Positions 47,844 through 56,323 of a stretch of 64,000 nucleotides of DNA are shown one piece after another (position 1 is the stretch's first letter; each line of letters opens with the position of its first letter). Both the position numbers and the translations under genes were made by a program. Below the pieces are notes generated by a model that did not search any database, was not told the DNA's origin, and saw nothing but the letters and a program-made list of their open reading frames with translations. The stretch lies in assembly GCF_000969645.2 (NCBI RefSeq), contig NZ_CP014222.1, positions 620,001 to 684,000 of the forward strand, written 5' to 3'. The stretch comes from Janthinobacterium sp. B9-8 (lineage in GTDB: Bacteria > Pseudomonadota > Gammaproteobacteria > Burkholderiales > Chitinibacteraceae).

Positions 47844-49541
47844 TCACACATTGTGACTATGTGCTTCTGCGCTGTCTTCCTGATGATCCGCATGTGTGTT
47901 TTTAAGCCAGTGATCAGCGCTCTGCCAGGCACTTGGCAAATCGGGCAATAAAAATTCTGCCCCTAAGTGTTGATAAAACCCGGAGCGGTGGATCAGCGAA
48001 TTGGGCTGTATACCCGCGCCGCAAATAATCAGGCAGGCGCCCTGATGATGTAACTGATGCTGCAATGTTTCTAAGGCCTCCAGCCCCGTGGTATCCATGT
48101 TTAAGAGCGAGGATAAATCCAGAATCAGCAGGTCTGGCTGGATTTTATGTGGGTCAAGTAAGCTTTCTATTTTGGCAATTGATCCAAAAAATAAGGAGCC
48201 ATGGATACTCCATGCTTCAATTTGATCGGTCTTTGTCTTTAGGTGATCCGGTAGCTCTACTTTTTTTAGGTGAGTCAGGCTGGATACCCGGGTAATAAAA
48301 AAAACGCAGGCAAGCAGCAGGCCGACTTCCATCGCCACGGTTAAATCTACAACTACAGTCAGGATAAAAGTTGAAAGCAAAATCGTGCGGTAATTGCCGG
48401 TAAAGTGCTGCAAGCGCCGGAACTCGTCCCATTCCCCCATATTCCAAGCTACATAAAGCAAAACGGCAGCAAGCGTGGGGAGCGGAATCAGTTTGGCAAA
48501 AGGCGCAGCCACCGCCATGATCAGCAAAATGGATAAGGCGTGTACCATGCCGGAAACTGGGCTGCTGGCCCCGCTGTTGATATTAGTGACGGTGCGGGCA
48601 ATGGTGCCGGTGGCGCAAAAGCCGCCAAAGAGGGGTGAGGCAAAATTAGCAATGCCCTGCGCCATTAGCTCCTGATTGGGATCATGGCGATCATTAATCA
48701 TGCTGTCAGCGATGCGGGCGCAAAGTAAGGATTCAATGGCACCTAACACGGCAATAGTTAAAGCGGGCTGAATAATGGCCGCTAATGAATGCCAGGTAAA
48801 TTGCGGAAAGGTGGGCGTCGGTAATTGCGATGGGATATCGCCAAAGCGGCTGCCTATAGTCGCCACATGGAGCTCTGGCCATTGTGCAAGCAAGGTGCCA
48901 AATAAAAGCGCCACCATGCTGCCGGGTATTTTCTGAAAGCCAAAGGGAAGGTGTCTGGCTATTCTGGGCCAGATGATTAGCAGGGTAAGCGAGAATAAGC
49001 CAACGGCGAGTGTGGCGAGGTGAATATGCGGTAGTGCCAGCCCGATTGCTTTTGTTTTTGAAAAAAATTCGGCGGGCAGATTCTCGATATTCAGGCCTAA
49101 AAAATCATTAAGTTGCGAAAGTGCAATGAGTGCAGCAATGCCATTGGTAAAGCCAATGACAATCGAAACGGGAATATGGCGTACTAATGCCCCAAGCCCA
49201 AATAGCCCGAGTAAAAACATAAATACCCCAGCCAGCATGGTGGCTAAAAGCAAATTGCCCAGACCATATTGCTGAACAATAGCGTAAACCACCACAATAA
49301 ATGCCCCAGCTGGCCCGCCAATTTGTACTTTTGATCCACCCAGAAGTGAAATAAGAAAACCCGCAATAATGGCGGTGGTCAGCCCGGCTGCGGGTGTAAG
49401 TCCGCTTGCAATTGCAAAGGCCATAGCAAGGGGCAGCGCCACAATCCCCACGCTGATCCCCGCTGTGATATCCGCAATAAATTTGCTCTTATTGTAATCA
49501 TGGATAGCATCAAGGGCGCGGGGATGAAAGCGGGTTAGCAT
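47844..49541 (-). CDS. SulP-family anion transporter with STAS domain
   Basis: 565 residues. SLC26/SulP membrane domain with IADITAGISVGIVALPLAMAFAIASGL in the first helices and GGSKVQIGGPAGAFIVVV, then a C-terminal STAS domain (about 440-545) with LLILDLSSLLNMDTTGLEAL. Members carry sulfate, bicarbonate or dicarboxylates; the substrate cannot be called. No carbonic anhydrase is fused or adjacent. Confidence 0.9.
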   Translation of the reverse strand: MLTRFHPRALDAIHDYNKSKFIADITAGISVGIVALPLAMAFAIASGLTPAAGLTTAIIAGFLISLLGGSKVQIGGPAGAFIVVVYAIVQQYGLGNLLLATMLAGVFMFLLGLFGLGALVRHIPVSIVIGFTNGIAALIALSQLNDFLGLNIENLPAEFFSKTKAIGLALPHIHLATLAVGLFSLTLLIIWPRIARHLPFGFQKIPGSMVALLFGTLLAQWPELHVATIGSRFGDIPSQLPTPTFPQFTWHSLAAIIQPALTIAVLGAIESLLCARIADSMINDRHDPNQELMAQGIANFASPLFGGFCATGTIARTVTNINSGASSPVSGMVHALSILLIMAVAAPFAKLIPLPTLAAVLLYVAWNMGEWDEFRRLQHFTGNYRTILLSTFILTVVVDLTVAMEVGLLLACVFFITRVSSLTHLKKVELPDHLKTKTDQIEAWSIHGSLFFGSIAKIESLLDPHKIQPDLLILDLSSLLNMDTTGLEALETLQHQLHHQGACLIICGAGIQPNSLIHRSGFYQHLGAEFLLPDLPSAWQSADHWLKNTHADHQEDSAEAHSHNV

Positions 49542-49644
49542 GATTTGGCCAAGTGAAAGGCAGGTCTTAATTATGGAGGATTGCGCGGTGCTTGTATCAG
49601 TTTCAGGTAAGTCGTTGCGGTTTTGGCCCTGCTGGATAACAGGC

Positions 49645-51156
49645 CTAACGTGAATAACATGTATGGCTTAATGCGCATTGCACCTGATTTCTACCCGCTG
49701 CTTTTGCTGCATACATGGCTTGATCTGCACGATTTAGCAGGCAATCTAGGCTGGGGTCGCTATCTTCCAGCATGGCCACGCCAATGCTGATGGTGATGCG
49801 GATTTTCTTTTCCTCAAATTCGACCTGAGCTTGCTCTTCAACGGACTGTCTTAATTTATTGCCTGCCAGCATGGCTTCTGCCTGGGTGGTGCCTGGTAAC
49901 AGAAGTACAAATTCTTCCCCTCCCCAGCGGGCAAAACTGTCTGTGGCGCGTAATTCTGCGGTGCATATCCGGCACAATTCTTTCAGGATTAAGTCGCCGG
50001 CTAAATGACCATGATGGTCATTTACATTTTTGAAGTGATCAATATCAATTAATAAAATAGACAAAGGCTGCTGGTAACGGCGGGCATAGGTAATTGCTTC
50101 TTCACAGCGGCGCTGCCACTCCCTTCGGTTGGCAACCCCGGTCAGCTCGTCGGTGGTGACCAGCTCTTCAAGGCGTAAATTGGCAGCGGCTAAGGCTTCG
50201 GTACGGTTGGCTACTTCTGTTTCAAGCTGGATTTTGCTCTGGTTGAGTAACTCTTGCAAAAGAGCCAGATAGTGGAGCGTTAGCCCCACAGAAAAAAGAA
50301 AAAGCTGTAAATTAATAAAAGAAATCATTGGATTAAAATGGATAAACGGCCCCGATTGATAGGCCGTTCCCATGACTGAGAGCGTGAATAAAAGAAATAA
50401 AGCGATAGAAGTACCCGCCAGCCTGAAATGAATGGCGATTAATAATAGAACAGGTAAAACCAGCATCATTAAGTAATTGTGCACCGTAAATCCCAGTACC
50501 ACGATAAATAAAAGGGCAAGAAAATAGGGCAGAGCGGGGCGAAATTTATTTGTTAACTCGCCTGATTTCCAGCAGGCATAGATTGGGGCAATCACAAAAA
50601 TGCCTGCTGTGTCGCCAAGAATAAGCAATAGCATTTGCTGCAAATTAGTAAACAAACCGGCATAGGGGATGGTATTGCTGCAGGTGAGAAGCAGGTGCCA
50701 TATCACCATGCTGATCAATGCGGGCATAAAGCAGATTTTTCGCCAAAAATAGGGCAGATCGCTTGGGTTTTGTAATGGCGGTCGATTGTTTTTATCAATA
50801 AAATTTTGCCAGGCTTTTGCGGCCATCACCGCTTGCCAGCTATCAATGGCGGCAGGCACGATACCTAAAATAATGGACAGCGGCAGTGCATAGGGTGTGT
50901 TTGAATGACTTAAGAAATGGTAATACGTTGGGGTGTTTAGAATGGCACTTCCAACTAAGGCCAAAAGAATTCCTGATTTTCCTAGCTCTAACATGATGAC
51001 CAGCCCGCAACCTGCTGCAAACCAGATGACGGCAAAGTTTTCCGAGGGCAGCATGGCAAATTGGATGCTAAGAAAGCCAACCCCCAGATAAAGGACCAGC
51101 AGCAAGATGGCCTTGAGGCCATTGGGGTAAGTCAGAAATGTAAGTGCTTGCTTCAT
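49645..51156 (-). CDS. MASE1-like diguanylate cyclase
   Basis: 503 residues. About eight membrane helices in the first 300 residues resembling a MASE1 sensor, a short coiled linker, then GGDEF (about 330-495). The active site is GGEEF in FARWGGEEFVLLLPG, and an inhibitory RxxD (RATD) sits five residues before it, so product inhibition by c-di-GMP is expected. No EAL domain. It should synthesise c-di-GMP from two GTP. Confidence 0.9.
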   Translation of the reverse strand: MKQALTFLTYPNGLKAILLLVLYLGVGFLSIQFAMLPSENFAVIWFAAGCGLVIMLELGKSGILLALVGSAILNTPTYYHFLSHSNTPYALPLSIILGIVPAAIDSWQAVMAAKAWQNFIDKNNRPPLQNPSDLPYFWRKICFMPALISMVIWHLLLTCSNTIPYAGLFTNLQQMLLLILGDTAGIFVIAPIYACWKSGELTNKFRPALPYFLALLFIVVLGFTVHNYLMMLVLPVLLLIAIHFRLAGTSIALFLLFTLSVMGTAYQSGPFIHFNPMISFINLQLFLFSVGLTLHYLALLQELLNQSKIQLETEVANRTEALAAANLRLEELVTTDELTGVANRREWQRRCEEAITYARRYQQPLSILLIDIDHFKNVNDHHGHLAGDLILKELCRICTAELRATDSFARWGGEEFVLLLPGTTQAEAMLAGNKLRQSVEEQAQVEFEEKKIRITISIGVAMLEDSDPSLDCLLNRADQAMYAAKAAGRNQVQCALSHTCYSR

Positions 51157-51332
51157 TACATTTTTTTGGGGGGGCGATCATTAAGCTTATCGTATTATTT
51201 TGATAATTGTTAATTATTTGAATCTGATTTCAAAATGTTCTGGTGAGTCAATTTGATATTGAAAAGCCCGTTTATAGAGCGGTAAAAGGAAAATGAAAAT
51301 ACAGCCTTACACGGGGTGATATGCCTTGAAAG

Positions 51333-51359
51333 AAAAACGGCATTCCAGGGAATGCCGTT
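51333..51359 (-). terminator. clpB rho-independent terminator
   Basis: Minus strand AACGGCATTC-CCTG-GAATGCCGTT followed by TTTTT, about 120 bp after the clpB stop. The 51157-51479 gap otherwise contains a second weaker GC hairpin (about 51417-51450) and no gene; an 88-codon minus frame at 51210-51476 reads through both hairpins and is not believed. Confidence 0.87.
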
Positions 51360-51479
51360 ATGTGCTGATGTATTGTTTTTTGATCCGTTGATTAAATTGC
51401 CTTTCCCGTGGGTTTTTATCGGGGCGCTATGTAATACAGAAGCCCCGCTTCCGTGGGAAAGATACTGCTCAATCAATCA

Positions 51480-54059
51480 TTAGGATTGCTTAAAGCAAAG
51501 TGTTTCATTATCGGCATCAATCGTGAGTAGATGGCCTGCACTGATTTTTCCTTCAAGAATGGCTCGCGATAACGGATTTTCAATTTCGGTTTGCACTGCG
51601 CGTTTTAAAGGCCTTGCGCCATAAACCGGATCAAACCCTGCTGCGGCTACAATATCAAGCGCAGCATCGGTTACGCTCATTTCGATTTCCATATGCGCTA
51701 AACGACTTTGTAAGCGATTAAGCTGAATGCGCGCAATATTTCTGATGGCCGCTTGATCGAGTGAATGGAACACCACCATTTCATCAATCCGGTTGACAAA
51801 CTCGGGGCGGAAATGGCCTTGTACTTCGGCGAGCACGGCCATCTTGATGAGCTGATAATCCATGCCTGCCATGGCTTGAATTTGCGAGCTGCCCAAGTTG
51901 CTGGTCATCACAATCACGGTGTTTCTAAAATCAACCGTGCGCCCTTGCCCATCAGTGAGGCGGCCATCGTCCAGCACCTGCAGCAAGATATTAAACACAT
52001 CGGGGTGCGCTTTTTCTACTTCATCCAGCAGGATGACGCTATAGGGTTTGCGGCGAACGGCCTCGGTTAAGTAGCCGCCTTCTTCATAGCCCACATAGCC
52101 CGGAGGCGCGCCAACTAAGCGAGATACGCTGTGTTTTTCCATAAATTCGCTCATATCAAGGCGAATTAAATGGTCGGGCGAATCAAATAAAAATTCTGCC
52201 AGCGCCTTAGTCAGCTCGGTTTTTCCTACGCCAGTCGGGCCCAGAAATAAGAAGCTGCCGTAAGGGCGGTTAGGGTCTGAAAGACCTGCTCGGGAGCGGC
52301 GAATGGCGTCGGATACCAAACGCACTGCCTCGGATTGCCCAACTACTTTTTGATGCAGGGCGTTTTCCATGGCGAGCAGTTTTTCGCGCTCGCCTTGCAA
52401 CATGCGGCTGACTGGGATGCCCGTTGCGCGGCTGACTACTTCGGCAATTTCTTCTGCGCCCACTTGGGTGCGCAGCAATTTGAGCTTGCCGCCGGTGGCT
52501 TCAGACGCTTCGGCGGCTTTTAGCTTGGCTTCAAGCTGCGGCAACTGGCCGTATTGCAATTCGCTGGCTTTGTCCCACTCACCACGGCGCTGGGCGGCGT
52601 CCATCGCAGTTTTAACGCGTTCAATTTCTTCCCGAATCGCTTGGCTGCCGAGTACGCTGGCTTTTTCTGCTTTCCAGATTTCTTCTAAGTCTGAGTATTC
52701 TTTCTCTAGCCGTGCGCTTTCCTCTTCGATCAGGGAAAGACGCTTTTTAGAGGCCTCATCTTTCTCGCGTTTTACCGCTTCGCGCTCGATTTTGAGTTGA
52801 ATAATGCGTCGGTCCAGCTTGTCCATTACTTCTGGCTTGGAATCGATTTCCATTTTGATACGGGCGGCGGCTTCGTCGATCAGATCAATCGCTTTATCGG
52901 GTAAAAAACGGTCGGTGATATAGCGATGGCTCAGCTCGGCGGCGGCCACAATCGCTGGGTCGGTGATTTCTACCCCGTGATGGATTTCATATTTTTCTTG
53001 TAAGCCGCGCAGGATGGCGATAGTGGCCTCCACGCTAGGCTCGTTCACCAGTACTTTTTGGAAGCGGCGTTCTAGCGCAGGGTCTTTTTCTACGTATTTG
53101 CGGTATTCATCCAGCGTGGTGGCGCCAATGCAATGCAGCTCGCCCCGCGCCAGCGCTGGTTTGAGCATATTGCCCGCATCCATCGAGCCTTCGGTTTTAC
53201 CCGCGCCGACCAAGGTATGCAGCTCGTCGATAAAGATAATGGTATTGCCTTCGTCTTTGGCCAGCTCATTGAGCACGGCTTTGAGGCGCTCTTCAAATTC
53301 GCCACGGTATTTGGTGCCAGCTAGCAAAGACGCCAGATCAAGCACCAAAACGCGCTTGGATTTGAGCGATTCAGGCACTTCACCATTCACAATCCGCTGG
53401 GCGAGGCCTTCTACAATCGCGGTTTTACCCACGCCTGGCTCGCCAATTAATACTGGATTGTTTTTTGTGCGGCGTTGCAAGACTTGCATGGCGCGGCGGA
53501 TTTCATCGTCTCGGCCAATGACTGGGTCCAGCTTGCCGGCTTTGGCGCGCTCGGTGAGATCCAGGCAGTATTTATCCAACGCTTCACGGTTTTGATCCGC
53601 TTCCGAGCTATCTACGCTTTGCCCGCCACGCACGGCATCAATGGCTGCAGCAACCGCTTCTTTTTTAGCGCCGTTTTCTTTGAGTAAACGGCCTGTTTCA
53701 CCTTTGTCTGCGGTTAAAACCAGCAAAAATAAATCACTGGAAATAAACTGATCGTTGCGTTTAAGCGCGGCTTTGTCCGTTAGATTAAGTAAGTTGCTGA
53801 GTTCTTTTGAAACGGTGATTTCGCCATCGCCACCACTGACTTTTGGCATGCGCTCAATGGCGGCGGCAAGTGCGGTTTTGAGCGGATTAACATTCACCCC
53901 AGCTCTAGCCAGTAAGGCGGAAGTGCCGGAATCCACGTCGGCCAGCAGCGCGGCTAAGACGTGTTGTGGCTCAATATAGGGATTGTCGTTGGCATTCGCG
54001 CTGCTTTGCGCGTCGCCTATGGCTTGCTGAAATTTTGTGGTCAGTTTATCAAAACGCAT
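51480..54059 (-). CDS. clpB: Disaggregase chaperone ClpB
   Basis: 859 residues from the ATG of [20 protein letters not shown] upstream. N-terminal repeat domain (1-145), AAA1 with Walker A GEPGVGKT, the coiled middle domain (about 400-525), AAA2 with GPTGVGKT, and the C-terminal domain. Hexameric ATP-driven disaggregase working with DnaK. The Clp_N, M-domain and length match ClpB rather than ClpA or ClpC. A sigma-32 promoter would be expected upstream but I did not find a convincing one. Confidence 0.97.
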   Translation of the reverse strand: MRFDKLTTKFQQAIGDAQSSANANDNPYIEPQHVLAALLADVDSGTSALLARAGVNVNPLKTALAAAIERMPKVSGGDGEITVSKELSNLLNLTDKAALKRNDQFISSDLFLLVLTADKGETGRLLKENGAKKEAVAAAIDAVRGGQSVDSSEADQNREALDKYCLDLTERAKAGKLDPVIGRDDEIRRAMQVLQRRTKNNPVLIGEPGVGKTAIVEGLAQRIVNGEVPESLKSKRVLVLDLASLLAGTKYRGEFEERLKAVLNELAKDEGNTIIFIDELHTLVGAGKTEGSMDAGNMLKPALARGELHCIGATTLDEYRKYVEKDPALERRFQKVLVNEPSVEATIAILRGLQEKYEIHHGVEITDPAIVAAAELSHRYITDRFLPDKAIDLIDEAAARIKMEIDSKPEVMDKLDRRIIQLKIEREAVKREKDEASKKRLSLIEEESARLEKEYSDLEEIWKAEKASVLGSQAIREEIERVKTAMDAAQRRGEWDKASELQYGQLPQLEAKLKAAEASEATGGKLKLLRTQVGAEEIAEVVSRATGIPVSRMLQGEREKLLAMENALHQKVVGQSEAVRLVSDAIRRSRAGLSDPNRPYGSFLFLGPTGVGKTELTKALAEFLFDSPDHLIRLDMSEFMEKHSVSRLVGAPPGYVGYEEGGYLTEAVRRKPYSVILLDEVEKAHPDVFNILLQVLDDGRLTDGQGRTVDFRNTVIVMTSNLGSSQIQAMAGMDYQLIKMAVLAEVQGHFRPEFVNRIDEMVVFHSLDQAAIRNIARIQLNRLQSRLAHMEIEMSVTDAALDIVAAAGFDPVYGARPLKRAVQTEIENPLSRAILEGKISAGHLLTIDADNETLCFKQS

Positions 54060-54295
54060 TCCGCACACCTCCAAGGTTTGTTCTTACGATAGTAGTCTGT
54101 TGGGCTTAAGCGATCGTAGCGAGGGAAAGTCCGGTTTGAGTCAGATTTCACGGATTTTTGAGGCGAATAGCTGGCTATTTAACGAAAAAATGCGTGAAAT
54201 ATGGCCAAATCCGGCTTTTTCGCAGTAGATCAGTCTTAAGTCCTACAGGCTACTAGTACATGGGGGCGTGGCGGGGGAGATCAAGAGTCGAGAAA

Positions 54296-54580
54296 ACCCA
54301 AATCTTAAACCACGGAGAAAAAGTAGAATACGGAGGACCACGGAGAAAAACATAGGGCTTGGCTCGTGTTCATTTTCCGTTACGAAGTATCGTCATCCCC
54401 CTCCCGACACAAGCACTCGGGAGTGACGAAGCGGGAATCCAGCGGCGCTGCTAGATCCCCGATAAAAACACGCGGGGATGACGGTTTTACGTTGATGAGC
54501 CATTTTGGGAAGATATTTTGAATCCTATTCATCGTGAATAAGATTTTCTCCGTGACCTCTGTGTTTCAATCGTGGGTTTT
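54296..54580. repeat. 9-nt-period inverted repeat, copy G, with a nested repeat
   Basis: Outer arms: CCCAAATCTTAAACCACGGAG to GGACCACGGAGAAAAAC (54298-54350) and GATTTTCTCCGTGACCTCTGTG to CAATCGTGGGTTT (54542-54580). The loop holds a second palindrome, CGTCATCCCC (54391-54400) to GGGGATGACG (54474-54483), with GTGACGAAGCGGGAATCCAG inside, like the GTCATTCCC/GGGAATCC repeats of Neisseria and Burkholderia. Fills much of the 533-bp gap before clpB. Confidence 0.75.
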
Positions 54581-54593
54581 ATGCTGTGCTTAC

Positions 54594-56108
54594 TCAAGCC
54601 CCGCGATTTAACCCAATAAAATGCTGCAATTTGGCGAGGATTTCTGAGCGGGCAACGGGCGGGATGATGTTGTTGTCGTCGTTTAATAAAATTTGCTCTT
54701 CGGCCTGGCGTTTGACTAGCACTTCGGAGAACACGCCCGCTAGCTCGGGGCGGGAGAGGAGGATTTGCTGGAAAGATTCTTTATCGATGCGGTAGCATTC
54801 CACATTGCTACTCACCACCACGGTGGCGCGGATGGCTTCACCAGTCATCAAGCCCATTTCGCCAAAAAAGCTGCCCGGCCCCAGCTTGGTCAGTAATTTA
54901 CGTTCGCCCCGGGTGGGTTGCACCCACGCTTCGGCGTCTCCTTTAATGATGATATACAGCCACTCTACTTTTTCGCCCTGGCGAATCATCACGTCCCCAG
55001 CCACATAGGGCGTAAAGCGCAGCTTGTCAGCGAGGGTGTGCAGCTCTTCTTCTTTTAAGGAGGTGAGAAGTTCTAGTTTTTGTAAGACGGCAAGGCGCTC
55101 TTGCGTGTGTTGCTTGTGGCGGCCTTCAAAGTAGCGCTCGTTTTCCTGAGTGACGAAAACTTTATATTGCGGAGCAGCCAAGCGCAGGCTGTTGCGGCGC
55201 AGTACGGCATCAATCAGGGTGCGGATTTGTGAATCGGTAGGGTCGTCGTTCAAGATATCGGTAAGCCAGTAGCGCGCGGCGTAGCGGGCATTGCCTTTTT
55301 CTACGTTCATTAATAAACATGAAGGCGGTGGGTCCTGGGCAACATTGGGCGGCGCAGCTTCGCGGATGGCGTTTTCTATTAGCTGCATCACTTGTGTGGG
55401 GAGGGTATCCAGCCCTACTTCAAACCACACCCAGCGTCGCCAAGCCAGCGGTTTGTCAACACGCTTGCCGAGTAGCTGAAACTGGCCTTTCATTAGCATG
55501 CCGTTGGGAATCATCACCGTTTCGCCGTTGCGCGTTTCAACGCGGGTGGCTCGCCACGATAAATCAACCACCCGGCCAGTCAGCTCGCCTAATTTAATCC
55601 AGTCGCCTTGCTCAATTGAGTTATCCAGGTGCAGTGCCAGCCCCGCCAAAATATTGCCTAGCGTATCTTGCATGGCAAAGGCCAGTACGGCGGTGATTAC
55701 CGCAGAAGTAGTGACCAGCTGCCCCAATTGCAGCCCCGCTAAATGCAGGCGATAAAATACCCAGCCGATCATGGCAATGGCTTCAAGTAAGTCTTCGAGG
55801 ATACGAGGGGGCTTTAGTCTGACTAAGGGGGCAAGCAGTTGAAAGAGCAGCATGCCCCAGTAACGGATGATGGCAAAACCAAGCACCACCATAAAGGTTT
55901 CATGCACGGCTTTGGCGGCATTGAAGAGCTGATAACTTTCTAGTAATACACTGGAGTAAAGGCCAAGGCAGCCAAAGGTCAGTAGTAAGATGCTATTGAA
56001 TAAGCGATGACGGCTGGTGCGAACACGGTAATAAAGCAGACAGCCCAGAACAAAGCTGCTGGCAAGAAAATAGAGGAGTATTTGTAATTCAGAGGGCTGA
56101 AAACGCAT
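54594..56108 (-). CDS. MscS-type channel with cyclic-nucleotide-binding domain
   Basis: 504 residues from the ATG of MRFQPSELQ (a GTG precedes it). Three to four membrane helices, then the MscS pore and beta domain (AFAMQDTLGNILAGLALHLDNSIEQGDWIKLGELTG, WRATRVETRNGETVMIPN) and a C-terminal cyclic-nucleotide-binding domain (about 360-490: GDVMIRQGEKVEWLYIIIKG, PGSFFGEMGLMTGEAIRATV). The phosphate-binding cassette has GEMGLMTGEAIRATV with the key Arg replaced in context by RA. It resembles bacterial cyclic-nucleotide-gated MscS channels. A nucleotide cyclase is at the other end of the window. Confidence 0.87.
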   Translation of the reverse strand: MRFQPSELQILLYFLASSFVLGCLLYYRVRTSRHRLFNSILLLTFGCLGLYSSVLLESYQLFNAAKAVHETFMVVLGFAIIRYWGMLLFQLLAPLVRLKPPRILEDLLEAIAMIGWVFYRLHLAGLQLGQLVTTSAVITAVLAFAMQDTLGNILAGLALHLDNSIEQGDWIKLGELTGRVVDLSWRATRVETRNGETVMIPNGMLMKGQFQLLGKRVDKPLAWRRWVWFEVGLDTLPTQVMQLIENAIREAAPPNVAQDPPPSCLLMNVEKGNARYAARYWLTDILNDDPTDSQIRTLIDAVLRRNSLRLAAPQYKVFVTQENERYFEGRHKQHTQERLAVLQKLELLTSLKEEELHTLADKLRFTPYVAGDVMIRQGEKVEWLYIIIKGDAEAWVQPTRGERKLLTKLGPGSFFGEMGLMTGEAIRATVVVSSNVECYRIDKESFQQILLSRPELAGVFSEVLVKRQAEEQILLNDDNNIIPPVARSEILAKLQHFIGLNRGA

Positions 56109-56213
56109 CACAATATCCCAGTCTCAGGGATTCGAAAGGAAATCGCTTTCCTTGTTTGTAGCCTTTGATTGCGATGGTTGCTAGGAAACAGGTAATAGGT
56201 AACGGGGTGTAGG

Positions 56214-56265
56214 TTGGGTTAGACGGTTTATTCGTAGGTTTTGGCGAATAAACCGTCTAACCCAA
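56214..56265. repeat. 21-bp perfect hairpin
   Basis: The sequence at 56214-56234, starting TTGGGTTAGACGG, is exactly complementary to 56245-56265, with a 10-nt loop. Preceded by GTAGG, it resembles a GTAGGTTGGGTT-type dispersed palindrome. Confidence 0.85.
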
Positions 56266-56275
56266 CATGCTCAGA

Positions 56276-56313
56276 TAAAAAGAGCGGTGCGGAACAAAGT
56301 ACCGTTCCGCACC
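56276..56313 (-). terminator. Terminator after the decarboxylase gene
   Basis: Minus strand GGTGCGGAAC-GGTACTTT-GTTCCGCACC then GCTCTTTTTAT, 11 bp after the decarboxylase stop. It also carries GTAGGG at its outer edge, so a dispersed palindrome seems to serve as terminator. Confidence 0.8.
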
Positions 56314-56323
56314 CTACAAAAAA

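Noticed and set aside
51210..51476. 88-codon minus-strand frame after clpB
   Set aside because: It runs through the clpB terminator hairpin and has no family character.
54060..54240. Sigma-32 promoter for clpB
   Set aside because: I looked for CTTGAAA and CCCCAT with 13-15 bp spacing and found no convincing pair.
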